Translations under genes and position numbers: made by a program | The notes under the pieces: model-generated | What the model was told of the DNA's origin: nothing | Databases searched by the model: none | What the model saw: only the letters and a program-made list of their open reading frames with translations | Part shown: positions 33,927 to 42,769 of the stretch, one piece after another | How the letters are laid out: each line of letters opens with the position of its first letter | Position numbering within the stretch: position 1 is the stretch's first letter | DNA from: Alphaproteobacteria bacterium | GTDB lineage: Bacteria > Pseudomonadota > Alphaproteobacteria > Micavibrionales > Micavibrionaceae | Assembly: GCA_023150415.1 (NCBI GenBank) | Contig: JAKLKY010000014.1 | Location: forward strand, 1-43,663 | Direction of reading: 5' to 3' | DNA: 43,663 nucleotides

Positions 33927-35533
33927 TCACGCAAAGAAACATTTTTGCGCTGTTTGTGATGCTGCTCCTGCTGTTGCAGTTGCCACGTTTTGGCATGGCA
34001 GCACCCGAGGCTTACGGTCAGGTTCCTGGACTTGATGACCCCAGCGCACGGTCCGGCACGGGCAGCGCAACGGGCGGCCTTGTGCCTGTGGTGGAAAAAA
34101 TAGAAGCTGGTTCGCTGGCGCTGGGCGCTACGGCGCAGGTCGTAGTGCGCTTCCGCAATGATGGTGGCCAGCCTGTGCAAACAGGCGTAATTCGTCTTTA
34201 TCCATCCTCGAATGTCTCTGCGAATGTTTCGCTCAATCAATGCGAAAGCGAGCCTTTGCCCAACGGCGCGGAATGCGCGATTGCACTTTCCGTCAAGGCG
34301 TTGCAGGCCGGCGCTTGGCGCGTGGAGATGCTGATGACCCACAATGGTCGAACACGCCTTGTCACCGCGACGATTTCAGGAACGGTTGAAAGCAATGATG
34401 AAGCCGCCAAGCGTATGACCAGTGATCTGGAAGCGTTGCCGGAATCGCTGGATTTTGAAAGTCTGACCGAAAGTCAGACACTGACAAAATCAATTACCTT
34501 GCGCAATATTACCTCCAACCCGATTGAAATCGGCGAGATCTATATCGATTCCAGTGATGTGTCTGGCCTAACCCTCAAAACCCAATGCAAGACATTGACA
34601 CCGGGGCAAGCGTGTATCGCTACGATTAACTGGTCGCCGAAAATGGCGGGCCGTTCAGCTGGGGTTCTCGTGGTGCGTCATAACGGGCCAACAGCGCTGA
34701 CGAGCGTGCCAATCATAGGCACTTTTACACCGGCGGCAACAACTGCAGCCGAAGTGTTTCCCAAGGCGGTACCCGGTCGGGGTTTGCTTGTATCCTCGCA
34801 GGACAAGATTGAATTCGGCGATGATGTTAGCACAGCGTCCACGATCACAGCCTCGCTTGTGAATATTGGCGACGCTCCGCTGACGATCAAGGATATTCGC
34901 ATCGCGGGATCGGATAATGGCCTTGGTTTTAAATCGGGCGGCTGCGCCCGTGGCACGGTTTTGAATCCGATCGAGGCTTGCCCGCTGACGGTCAGCTGGT
35001 CGCCGACGCGTGTGGGCGACTTGCGCGACGATGTGCAGATCCTTCATGACGGCGCGCGCGGGGTGATGGTGTTGCCGGTCATCGGACAAGCAACAGCCAC
35101 TGTAAGCCCCGATCAAAAAGCGATCGTCCTGACCGATGACGGCAGCAGCGAAGGCTTTGATCTCAACGTCCCCATGACGCCGGACCAGATCGAAGCGGCC
35201 CTGGCGGGCAAGGGCTTGCCGCGCGCGCCACGGGTTGTCAATGCTGCGGCGGCGCTGGATGGATACAAAATTACATCTTTTGGCAAGGATCGCGCCATTA
35301 TTAACGGACCCGGCGGCAGCCGCCTGGTCTTCGATCAGGAGGAAGTCAGCCTGGGTGGGGTGCCCTGGTTTGTGGTGATGAAGAAGGAAGGCATAGAATT
35401 TCTGCACAACGGTCAGCGCGTATTGTTGCTTTTTGACCGATCTTTATCTTCTCTTAACCGTGTTTCGGCATCATCAGGCGATGCATCCAGCAGTACCTCG
35501 ACATCTCAAACAACGTCAGAATCAACGCAGTAA
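33923..35533 (+). CDS. Periplasmic protein with three ASH-like domains (pilus operon)
   Basis: The 536-residue protein has a signal peptide (about 1-27) and three immunoglobulin-like choice-of-anchor/ASH domains (about 45-160, 165-265, 285-395). Each ends with a Cys...C pair: NQCESEPLPNGAECAIALSV, TQCKTLTPGQACIATINWSP and GGCARGTVLNPIEACPLTVSWSP. A C-terminal beta domain (about 425-515) and a Ser/Thr-rich tail follow. The first Cys of each pair is at the same place, suggesting one disulfide per domain. In position it replaces PilO/PilP-type periplasmic proteins of other type IVb systems, and it might link secretin and inner membrane. That is inference. Confidence 0.8.
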   Translation: MITQRNIFALFVMLLLLLQLPRFGMAAPEAYGQVPGLDDPSARSGTGSATGGLVPVVEKIEAGSLALGATAQVVVRFRNDGGQPVQTGVIRLYPSSNVSANVSLNQCESEPLPNGAECAIALSVKALQAGAWRVEMLMTHNGRTRLVTATISGTVESNDEAAKRMTSDLEALPESLDFESLTESQTLTKSITLRNITSNPIEIGEIYIDSSDVSGLTLKTQCKTLTPGQACIATINWSPKMAGRSAGVLVVRHNGPTALTSVPIIGTFTPAATTAAEVFPKAVPGRGLLVSSQDKIEFGDDVSTASTITASLVNIGDAPLTIKDIRIAGSDNGLGFKSGGCARGTVLNPIEACPLTVSWSPTRVGDLRDDVQILHDGARGVMVLPVIGQATATVSPDQKAIVLTDDGSSEGFDLNVPMTPDQIEAALAGKGLPRAPRVVNAAAALDGYKITSFGKDRAIINGPGGSRLVFDQEEVSLGGVPWFVVMKKEGIEFLHNGQRVLLLFDRSLSSLNRVSASSGDASSSTSTSQTTSESTQ

Positions 35534-35536
35534 ACC

Positions 35537-37261
35537 ATGAGCGAAGAGGTCAAAATCAGCGAGCATCAACAGGCCCGCCGACGCTCTCGTGGCGGCGAAG
35601 GGCGCGAGCGTTATCTGGATATGGTCCAGCGCGAGCGCGCGCTGATGCTGGAGCAGGGGATCGCCCGTTCCACCGAGCAACTTCTGGATATGGCGGGTGC
35701 TGCCGCGCCACCTTCGGAAGAACAGGATCAGGGCATTAAGGATCGCGCCACAGGCGATCAGCTGCGCGCGATTTTGCCCGTACAATCTTGGCTGCCGTTG
35801 AGCATCCATCTTATCAGTTTACGTGACAAGGTTCTGCGGATTGCGCCTCTGCGTGATCTTAGCGAGCGCCAGATCGAAGCGTTACTGTCCACGGCCAATC
35901 GTTCAGGGTTGAATGTTGAGCGTATCGAGATCGAGGTCTGGGACCGCAAAGAACTGATCGACACGCTGCGCGCAGTGCATGATCTTTCCGCAGACCGTTG
36001 TGAAAAGACGCTGGCGCTCTGGCTGGCCGACAGCGATAACGGTCTTTTGCTCAATCAGTTTATGCGCGATATGCTCTCCGAAGCTTTGCAAATGCGCGCC
36101 TCGGATATTCATCTGCTGCAGGATAACAACAGCGAAACACCCAACTGGATTCAATATCGCATTGACGGTGATCTTCTGCCCATGCATCTTCTGCCGGCCG
36201 AGGAAATGGCGCGACTGACGACATTGCTCAAGCGCGATGCGGGCCTGAACTTCGGTGACCGCCTGACGCCCAAGGACGGGCGCTTTGGCTTCATGTGGCA
36301 AGGCCGGTCGATCGACGTGCGCGTCGCCGCCGGCCCGCAGGCGCAGGATGGGGAAAAATTGACCCTGCGTCTGCTGGATCGCGCTGCGCTGAAAGGGTTT
36401 GATGAATTGTTCCGCCGACATGAGGACGTGGCTGATTATTTAGCCCGCCTGTTATCGCCCGATATCAAAGGCGGCGGCGGGATGATCTTGCTATCGGGTC
36501 CCACAGGCTCGGGAAAAACAACGACATTATATGCCTGTGTGCAACAGATCGATCGTCGGCGCCGCCATGTTCTGACGATCGAAGATCCGATTGAATACGA
36601 GCTGCGCTACGCGACGCAATGGCAAGTGCGCCCCGGCATGCCCGGCGGGGAATTCCCGGATTTGATCCGCGCCGCGATGCGTCATGATCCTGATTACATC
36701 GTCATCGGCGAGTTGCGCGATAGCGCCACCGTTGAAACGGCGTTGCGTGCTGCGGAATCGGGCCATACGGTGATCTCCACCGTGCACGCGGATACAGCGC
36801 TGCAAACCTTTGAACGTATGCGCTCCCTCATGCCGCATGAGCGCGAGCGCTCTTCCACCTTTACGCTCTCGCAGCAGGTGCGCGCGATTTTAAACCAGCG
36901 CCTTGTGCGTACGCTGTGCCAAGGTTGCGCGCATAAGATGCGGGCGGGGGAAATTCTCAAGCCGGAAGAAATGGAAATTTATAATATTCAGGAGAATACG
37001 CCGGTGCGCCGCCATAACCCGAGTGGCTGTGATCTTTGCAACCGCACGGGCATTTCAGGTCGTACGCTGTTGCTTGATGCGCTTTTGATTCCTTTAGGTC
37101 CTTCACAGCGAATTCATATCTATGAAGCGTTGATGTCGAATGTAAACAGCATGGCGCATACCGATGGCGTCATCGTTCACACCCGGCGCGAGGGATTGAT
37201 TGATCTGGTCGTCAGCGGTCTGATCGATCCCAAAGTCGCGCTTTCGTACATCGAGGAATAA
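35537..37261 (+). CDS. GspE/PilQ-type pilus assembly ATPase
   Basis: The 574-residue cytosolic hexameric ATPase powers pilus extension. The domains are an N-terminal region (1-170), a linker, then the motor: Walker A GPTGSGKT at residues 321-328, Asp box TIEDPIE at 347-353, Walker B IGELRD around Glu392, and His box HTVISTVHAD about 20 residues later. A CxxC...CxxC zinc element (CQGC, CDLC) follows, as in GspE/PilB. The length and motifs fit R64 PilQ. It starts 3 bases after the preceding stop. It is the only motor in the locus; no PilT-like retraction ATPase is present. Confidence 0.95.
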   Translation: MSEEVKISEHQQARRRSRGGEGRERYLDMVQRERALMLEQGIARSTEQLLDMAGAAAPPSEEQDQGIKDRATGDQLRAILPVQSWLPLSIHLISLRDKVLRIAPLRDLSERQIEALLSTANRSGLNVERIEIEVWDRKELIDTLRAVHDLSADRCEKTLALWLADSDNGLLLNQFMRDMLSEALQMRASDIHLLQDNNSETPNWIQYRIDGDLLPMHLLPAEEMARLTTLLKRDAGLNFGDRLTPKDGRFGFMWQGRSIDVRVAAGPQAQDGEKLTLRLLDRAALKGFDELFRRHEDVADYLARLLSPDIKGGGGMILLSGPTGSGKTTTLYACVQQIDRRRRHVLTIEDPIEYELRYATQWQVRPGMPGGEFPDLIRAAMRHDPDYIVIGELRDSATVETALRAAESGHTVISTVHADTALQTFERMRSLMPHERERSSTFTLSQQVRAILNQRLVRTLCQGCAHKMRAGEILKPEEMEIYNIQENTPVRRHNPSGCDLCNRTGISGRTLLLDALLIPLGPSQRIHIYEALMSNVNSMAHTDGVIVHTRREGLIDLVVSGLIDPKVALSYIEE

Positions 37262-37267
37262 CCCGCC

Positions 37268-38488
37268 ATGCAGCAATGGGTTGCCGAAATAGCCTACGAA
37301 ACCACATCAGGCCCGCGGCGGAGCGTTGAATCGTTTTATCTGCCAACACCGGATGATGTACGTGCTGCCATTACCAAAAAGGGTGGGTATGTTTTGTCGA
37401 TCCGGCCGCATGAGCGTTCATCGCTGGAGCGTCTGCTGGCGCGTTCCAGCTGGTGGCAAGTGCAGTTGTTGCGTGGCATTCAGTTTCGTTCGACATCCAC
37501 TTCGCCCGGCGTGGCGTTGTGGAAAATTATTCAGGCCGAAACCAATCCGCGGCGGCAGAATATTCTGGCGCCCGCGCGTGAGGCGCTCGCGCGTGGTCTT
37601 GGTATTATTGATGCGTTAAAGGCGCTACAGATTTTCGACCATGGAACATTGGCCATCCTTGCGGGCAGTGAACGCGCCAATCGCCTGATTGAAGGCATTC
37701 CGCACGCCATTCATTCGATCACGCAAAAACGAAAAAATGCTCGCGCTGTATGGGGCACGATGGGCTGGCTGGCGTTCGACGTTTTTACGATTGTTTCCTC
37801 GCTGTGGGGCGGGAAGGATATGATCTTGAAATGGTTCCGCGACAACCCGCCCACCGAGCCTGAAGAGCTAGAGAAATTCAATCGCGTGGTTGGGAACCTT
37901 GAATTAACATGGGATGTGCTGATTTACATTGCTGTGGGCATGGCCGTCTTTATGGTCTGGTGTGGTTTTTCGTTCTGGATTAACCGCGGCAAAAAGGACT
38001 GGACCACAGCCCGGATCGTACGAAATATTCCCATGATAGGGGCGTATTTACGCGACTTGGCCTTTGCTGATTCCATGTTGGCGGCTTCGCGGATGTTGCG
38101 CGGAAATGTTCCCATCAATGATACGCTCGAACAATCGGCCGAAGCGTCTTCTGCGCCCGATGTCGCGCGTTATTGGGAAGATTGTCTGCAGGATCTGAGC
38201 CGGGGGGTATCGCTGGGTGCTGCACTCGATCGCGCACCCCTGACGCGCGGCGAGCGTCTGGAATTCGCCAGCTTGTCCGATCTGGATCAAGTTGCTACTG
38301 TTATGGAGTCTGTTTCTGAAATGCGCGCTGCGGCCGCGCGCACCAAACATTCTTTGATTGTCTGGCTGGCGTTTGCTTTTACGGGTGTCTTTTTGGCTCT
38401 CGCATTTGGAAGCGCCATTTACGCGCTGACGGTTATGAACATGAGCTTGGATTCCATCATGGGCGGCCTGATGGAAGGGGCGGTGTAG
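37268..38488 (+). CDS. GspF/PilR-type inner-membrane platform protein
   Basis: The 406-residue protein has an N-terminal cytosolic part, then two cytosolic GspF helical domains and three hydrophobic segments (about 155-180, 215-240 and 360-385). The second domain shows DLAFADSMLAASRMLRGNVPINDTLEQSAE and LDRAPLTRGERLEFASLSD, typical for GspF/PilC/PilR. It would be the membrane platform turned by the ATPase encoded just before it (6-base gap). Confidence 0.88.
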   Translation: MQQWVAEIAYETTSGPRRSVESFYLPTPDDVRAAITKKGGYVLSIRPHERSSLERLLARSSWWQVQLLRGIQFRSTSTSPGVALWKIIQAETNPRRQNILAPAREALARGLGIIDALKALQIFDHGTLAILAGSERANRLIEGIPHAIHSITQKRKNARAVWGTMGWLAFDVFTIVSSLWGGKDMILKWFRDNPPTEPEELEKFNRVVGNLELTWDVLIYIAVGMAVFMVWCGFSFWINRGKKDWTTARIVRNIPMIGAYLRDLAFADSMLAASRMLRGNVPINDTLEQSAEASSAPDVARYWEDCLQDLSRGVSLGAALDRAPLTRGERLEFASLSDLDQVATVMESVSEMRAAAARTKHSLIVWLAFAFTGVFLALAFGSAIYALTVMNMSLDSIMGGLMEGAV

Positions 38489-38510
38489 GGACCATGAAGG
38501 GAAGAAGGCA

Positions 38511-39476
38511 ATGATGATTGGAACAGAAGGAACAGGCATTCCTGCGGCCCCGGGCCTGAGCGGAGCACCCCGTGGCCCCGGCGCACGACCGAAACCGGGC
38601 GTGGCCGATTTTCTTGCCAAGGAAGCAAAAGGCTTTAAGTCGAATCTGGATGCCTACCTGCCGCAAGATCTCGTTGGCGGGTCTGTGCCGCACGTTCCGG
38701 GCACGGAAGAAGAGGCGGTCTGGAATGCAGCTTCGCAAGCCTGCAGCACGGAGAAAATTCATTTCTGTTTTACGGTGGATCAGGGGCGCGTTTGGTATTT
38801 GGCATGCCCTTCATCGTCGTTAGCATCGAATCCCGACAGCTGGTGCCCGTTGGCTGCCGCTTTGCCCGGCAACAGCGAGTATTGGGACCGGGAAACTGTT
38901 TATCTCTTTGAACAGGAAGGGGTGGCCTCGGCCTTGCGCTGGGACCCGGAAACCGGGCGTATGCAGGTTTTTCTGGGCGCTTCGCGAACAATCTTGCCGC
39001 GTGTGCAGTCCATGGATGCGAATTTCGTCACCATCAATCCCGATGTGGCCGATATCGTGCCCTGGCGCAATCGAATGCTGATGACGGAAAAGCTCTCCCG
39101 CGCGACCGCGCGCATGCTGCTGCTCAGCGGAATGCTGGTCGGGTTGATCTGCACCTGTGTGCTCATCATCAATTATCTTTCAATCAATTTCACCGAGCGC
39201 AATCTTGCGCAGATTAAGCAACAAACCGAAGAAGCTTCCAACGATCTGATGATCAAATCCTATTCGGCCATGCAAAGCGATACGATCAAGCACATGGTTC
39301 GGGTTCAGGAATTACTCGATCAACTCTCAGCCGTAGACGGCACGCTGGTTCGCTACGAAGTCAAAGGCAAGAGTGTAGAATGGGAAGCCTTGATTCCGCC
39401 CGCTTTCGCCCAGAATTTTGGTGAGCCGCAAGGGCTGGCGCCGGATGGGCGTGCTCGTGTCAAAAATTCGAAGTAA
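38511..39476 (+). CDS. PilO-like bitopic pilus assembly protein
   Basis: The 321-residue protein has a long cytosolic N-terminal part (1-195) with a Pro/Gly-rich start and a cysteine-containing domain (CSTEKIHFCFTVDQGRVWYLAC). A membrane helix lies at about 200-222, followed by a coiled-coil stalk (about 225-270) and a small periplasmic end. The topology and place match R64 PilO, an inner-membrane partner of the secretin and motor, though sequence similarity is not obvious by eye. AGGCA precedes the ATG. Confidence 0.65.
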   Translation: MMIGTEGTGIPAAPGLSGAPRGPGARPKPGVADFLAKEAKGFKSNLDAYLPQDLVGGSVPHVPGTEEEAVWNAASQACSTEKIHFCFTVDQGRVWYLACPSSSLASNPDSWCPLAAALPGNSEYWDRETVYLFEQEGVASALRWDPETGRMQVFLGASRTILPRVQSMDANFVTINPDVADIVPWRNRMLMTEKLSRATARMLLLSGMLVGLICTCVLIINYLSINFTERNLAQIKQQTEEASNDLMIKSYSAMQSDTIKHMVRVQELLDQLSAVDGTLVRYEVKGKSVEWEALIPPAFAQNFGEPQGLAPDGRARVKNSK

Positions 39477-39524
39477 CGTATTGAAATATAACCAATATTA
39501 CCTAAAGACCCAAGCGAAATTACA

Positions 39525-39533
39525 TGGTATAAT
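39525..39533 (+). promoter_or_regulatory. Extended -10 promoter inside the pilus locus
   Basis: TGGTATAAT is a perfect extended -10 element 20 bases before the ATG at 39554; no good -35 is seen. It could give the last three genes extra transcription, useful for major pilins. Confidence 0.5.
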
Positions 39534-39553
39534 AAAAGCGTAAGGCAGACCTC

Positions 39554-40120
39554 ATGAATCCCTCTCGTTTCATCGCCGCTCTGGATTTTAAGGCGCTCAA
39601 ATCGTTCGATTGGCGCTCATTGCAGAAATTCGCTAATCCGCGCGTTGCGGATGATTTGAACAGATTTTTGGAAAAGCTGCCGCAGAATGCAGGAAAAACG
39701 GTTCTCGTAGCTGCCGGGATCGCCTGGGCAGCGGCTGGTGCGATCGGCCTGTATACCACTGTGCAAATCCAGAAAATGACAGACTTGCAAGCCAAGCTGG
39801 AAGAGGCAGAAGCCATAAAGCCATTAGTGCCTGTTATTACAGAAACCGCTGTGAAGGCAGAGGATGTCAGAAGCTTTGTGGATAAAGCAAAGAAAATTTA
39901 TACCGGGTTGGAAATTAGTGGACGTGACAACACGGTGCAGGTCACGGCCAAATCTACGGGCGCTTTTGGCCAGTTTCGCGAGGCTATCGGCCATGTCTTG
40001 AATGGCGGGACGGGCTGGCGCGTGAGTATCGAGTCGTTATGCATCGGCCGGGAATGCAAACCGAACCCGTTGTCGGCATCTTTTAAAATTAATAAGGTTT
40101 CCGTCGACAAGCCCACATAA
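39554..40120 (+). CDS. Small bitopic protein (GspM/PilP-like position)
   Basis: The 188-residue protein has a cytosolic start (1-45), one membrane helix (about 48-68), a short coiled coil (about 72-88) and a periplasmic domain with a single Cys pair (ESLCIGRECKPN) near the end. Its topology resembles PilN/PilO/GspM alignment proteins. It sits between the PilO-like gene and the pilins. No family is recognised. AAGG precedes the ATG by about 8 bases. Confidence 0.65.
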   Translation: MNPSRFIAALDFKALKSFDWRSLQKFANPRVADDLNRFLEKLPQNAGKTVLVAAGIAWAAAGAIGLYTTVQIQKMTDLQAKLEEAEAIKPLVPVITETAVKAEDVRSFVDKAKKIYTGLEISGRDNTVQVTAKSTGAFGQFREAIGHVLNGGTGWRVSIESLCIGRECKPNPLSASFKINKVSVDKPT

Positions 40121-40153
40121 TATGATAGCTTAATTACAGGAGTTTTTATTTCG

Positions 40154-40867
40154 ATGATTCTATCCTCATATTCAAAACATACCCGCGAATGCGGAAACGT
40201 CTTGTTTCTTATTCTGATTGCTGTGGCTCTGTTTGCGGCGCTTTCTTACGCTGTCACACAATCGTCGCGCAGCGGCGGCGGCGACGCGAACAGCGAGACA
40301 AACCTGATCAACAGCGCCCAAGTCACGCAATATCCTGCGGGTGTGCGCACCTCCATCATTCGTATGATCGTATCGAACAATGTCTCTGCGGATGAATTGG
40401 AATTTAACACGCCTTCTACATTTGGAACGTGTACATCTTCCGGCATTTATTGCGTGTTCCATCCCTCCGGCGGCGCGGCAACTTATGCCTTGGGACCGTC
40501 GGATGTTGCCGACAGCGGCTCTGCTCAGGCCTGGGTTTTTAATGGTGAGAATGAAGTTAATCTGCTTGGAACCAGTGATGGCGCTGATGACCCCAGTGCC
40601 ACCGAAGCAGAAATCATCGCCTTCCTGCCGAACGTCAAAACAGCGATCTGCAAGAAGATCAACGGGGAGCTTGGCTTGGGGACAGGCACACCGCCTACCG
40701 AAACCAACATCAACGTCACAACGCAAATGACCAACGGCGTTGGCATGGTCAGCGGCGCGGCTGGCGGGACCATTGGCGGTGACGTGGCGGCCCTTGATGG
40801 GCAGGCCTTTGGGTGCTTTACGCAAGGCGCAGCAAACTATTATTATCACGTCCTGATCGAACAATAA
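40154..40867 (+). CDS. Pilin-like protein, paralogue of the dotL-linked pilin
   Basis: The 237-residue protein has a short charged leader (residues 1-14, HTRECG) and a hydrophobic helix right after Gly (NVLFLILIAVALFAALSYAV). Position +5 is Leu, not Glu. The globular part contains the pair GTCTSSGIYC and ends QAFGCFTQGAANYYYHVLIEQ. The layout and ending match the protein at 9886. It would be processed by the short prepilin peptidase encoded at the other end of the locus. AGGAG stands 12 bases before the ATG, rather far. Coupled to the next gene by a one-base stop/start overlap. Confidence 0.75.
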   Translation: MILSSYSKHTRECGNVLFLILIAVALFAALSYAVTQSSRSGGGDANSETNLINSAQVTQYPAGVRTSIIRMIVSNNVSADELEFNTPSTFGTCTSSGIYCVFHPSGGAATYALGPSDVADSGSAQAWVFNGENEVNLLGTSDGADDPSATEAEIIAFLPNVKTAICKKINGELGLGTGTPPTETNINVTTQMTNGVGMVSGAAGGTIGGDVAALDGQAFGCFTQGAANYYYHVLIEQ

Positions 40868-41592
40868 TGAACCCTCTCGATCAACTGCAGCGCGGCTCGG
40901 CTTTGGTTTACATCCTCATCGCCATTGCTTTGCTGGCTGCGCTGACCGTCACGTTCATGCAGCCCTCCAGCCAGCAAACCACGGCGCAAAATACCTATCA
41001 GGTGCAATCTGATCTGGAATCGCAAATCAATGTTATTCGCTCGGCCATACAGGAATGCGTTCTAACCTATCCGCGCGGCGATACCACAATCGACAATAGC
41101 GGCGGTGGGACGGATCCCGGCGCGCGGCGTAATTACCCCATCGCGCCCAGTTCAACCCATTATGACGGACCCCCGGCGGCGACCATTGGCAAAACGGCGA
41201 CGCGTCTGGCGCGTGATATTCGTTGCCCCGGGAACCAAGATGGGGCGAATGAGAATGATCACGCCATGATCTTTACCGGGGCGACCGGAAAGTTTCTGGG
41301 ACCGCAACCGGCACTTTTCAATGATTGGCAATATTACAATGGCACTGACGGCGTGTTTTTTTGGATTTCAACCAGCAAAACAGATGCATTCCTTGAAACG
41401 GCGCTGAACAAGCTTGATGAAAAATTTTCGGAATGCGAAGCCGATGTTATTGATGGCGCGGCTGCCCTTGATAGTGACACCACTGTTTCCTGCGCGGCGT
41501 CGAACCTTTGTTTTCGTGTGCGGGTGATGACCCTTTCATCCGCTGTTTATAATGGTGATACAGACGGCGATGAAACTGCGGCTGGATGTTGA
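40867..41592 (+). CDS. Second pilin-like protein of the locus
   Basis: The 241-residue protein begins MNPLDQLQRG followed by SALVYILIAIALLAALTVTF, a pilin-like cleavage site and helix with Tyr, not Glu, at +5. The globular part has Cys at intervals (about six), a Gly/Asp-rich loop (GGGTDPGARRNYPIAPSS) and ends in Cys. It is more divergent than the other two. The start overlaps the previous stop (TAATG). The open frame extends upstream inside the previous gene, but the hydrophobic N-terminus fixes this Met. Confidence 0.72.
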   Translation: MNPLDQLQRGSALVYILIAIALLAALTVTFMQPSSQQTTAQNTYQVQSDLESQINVIRSAIQECVLTYPRGDTTIDNSGGGTDPGARRNYPIAPSSTHYDGPPAATIGKTATRLARDIRCPGNQDGANENDHAMIFTGATGKFLGPQPALFNDWQYYNGTDGVFFWISTSKTDAFLETALNKLDEKFSECEADVIDGAAALDSDTTVSCAASNLCFRVRVMTLSSAVYNGDTDGDETAAGC

Positions 41593-41618
41593 GGTGTGGC
41601 AGAAACCTACAAGTAAAA

Positions 41619-41650
41619 AAGGGCGCACCGATACTGATGCGCCCCTTCTT
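41619..41650. terminator. Bidirectional terminator between pilin genes and rpsD
   Basis: GGGCGCA (41621-41627) pairs with TGCGCCC (41638-41644), flanked by A-rich and T-rich tails (AAAAAA before, CTTCTT after). It serves the pilus operon on the plus strand and rpsD on the minus strand. Confidence 0.75.
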
Positions 41651-41668
41651 GCAAAATTAAAATCAGAA

Positions 41669-42286
41669 TTAGCGTGAGTAAAACTCCACCACCAGATGCG
41701 GCTCCATCTGCACGGCATAGGGCACTTCCTCCAGCTTCGGTACGCGCAGGAACGTGGCCTTCATCGCGCCGTGATCGACGTCCAGATAGCCTGGCACATC
41801 GCGCTCGGGCGATTGTACGGCTGTCATCACCATTGGTAATTGGCGCGATGATTCACGCACCGTAATCACATCGCCGTCCTTGACCAGATAGGAAGGAATG
41901 TTCACAGCCTTGCCGTTCACCAAAATATGCTTGTGATTCACAAACTGACGTGCGGCGAAAACCGTAGGCACGAATTTAGCGCGGTAGACGACGGCATCCA
42001 GACGGCGCTCCAGCAACCCCACCAGATTCTGGCCGGAATCGCCGCGCAGACGCACAGCCTCAAAGTAATAGCGGCGGAATTGGCGCTCGCCAATGTTTCC
42101 GTAATATCCTTTTAATTTTTGTTTTGCCATCAACTGCGTGCCGTAATCAGTCGGCTTCGGGCGGCGGGCGCCGTGCATGCCGGGGCCGGTCTGGCGTGTG
42201 TTATGGGGGGATTTGGGACGACCCCAAAGGTTGCAGTTCAACCGACGGTCGATCTTGTGTTTGGCTTGTTTGCGTTTTCCGCTCAT
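41669..42286 (-). CDS. rpsD: 30S ribosomal protein S4
   Basis: The 205-residue protein binds 16S rRNA early in small-subunit assembly. The start ([17 protein letters not shown]), the core [40 protein letters not shown] and the S4 RNA-binding fold with [22 protein letters not shown] are diagnostic. GGAG precedes the ATG. It stands alone, as is usual in alphaproteobacteria, and is followed by a shared hairpin. Confidence 0.98.
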   Translation of the reverse strand: MSGKRKQAKHKIDRRLNCNLWGRPKSPHNTRQTGPGMHGARRPKPTDYGTQLMAKQKLKGYYGNIGERQFRRYYFEAVRLRGDSGQNLVGLLERRLDAVVYRAKFVPTVFAARQFVNHKHILVNGKAVNIPSYLVKDGDVITVRESSRQLPMVMTAVQSPERDVPGYLDVDHGAMKATFLRVPKLEEVPYAVQMEPHLVVEFYSR

Positions 42287-42455
42287 ATGTTTTCTCCATT
42301 TGGTTGTCCCGATTGCCCTTGAGAGGATTGAAACCGCGCTTTGCTTTACTGTTTTTGTATTGCTTTATGCGCGTTCAACGCAGGCCATGCCCGCTTTTCG
42401 GGAATGAGCGTTTTAACCATATTTTGCCCGTTCTCGTCAAGAGATAAAGAAACAC

Positions 42456-42485
42456 TTGATTTTCATCTCAAGCAGCCCTTATAAA
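42456..42485 (+). promoter_or_regulatory. Likely promoter of tRNA-Glu
   Basis: TTGATT (42456-42461), 18 bases and TATAAA (42480-42485), 45 bases before the tRNA. The rest of the rpsD-tRNA gap (about 240 bases) shows no gene. Confidence 0.5.
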
Positions 42486-42529
42486 GCTCTGTCTTAAGCA
42501 GTCGTGCTTTTTTGCACGGCGGCAAACAG

Positions 42530-42605
42530 GTCCCCTTCGTCTAGAGGCCTAGGACACCTCCCTTTCACGGAGGCGACACGGGTTCGAATCCCGTAGGGGA
42601 CGCCA
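42530..42605 (+). tRNA. tRNA-Glu (anticodon TTC)
   Basis: A complete cloverleaf: acceptor GTCCCCT/AGGGGAC, anticodon stem CCTCC/GGAGG with loop CTTTCAC? read as anticodon TTC, T-arm CGGGTTCGAATCCCG, discriminator G and encoded CCA. The 3' end is a favoured integration site of tyrosine recombinases, and an integrase gene follows at 42770. Confidence 0.95.
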
Positions 42606-42655
42606 GTTATCAAAATAACCCGATCCAATACAATCCAAAAAACATAGACAAAACA

Positions 42656-42750
42656 AGGGTTTTAAGGCATGATGGGCCTTAAGCAACCCGATATAGTCTC
42701 ATATTGTCCAAGAAATATGGGGGCCTTATTGGGGGCTTTTAAGAAAGCCT
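42656..42750 (+). repeat. Inverted repeats in the integrase leader
   Basis: TTAAGGC (42662-42668) pairs with GCCTTAA (42676-42682) inside a longer imperfect stem ending GGGTT/AACCC. Further on, GGCTTT-TAAG-AAAGCC (42734-42749) makes a tight hairpin. TGGGGGCC (42718-42725) can pair with GGCCCCCA (42761-42768) right at the ribosome site of the integrase. The leader may hold recombinase arm sites or restrain translation. Confidence 0.5.
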
Positions 42751-42769
42751 AAAATCAGGAGGCCCCCAA

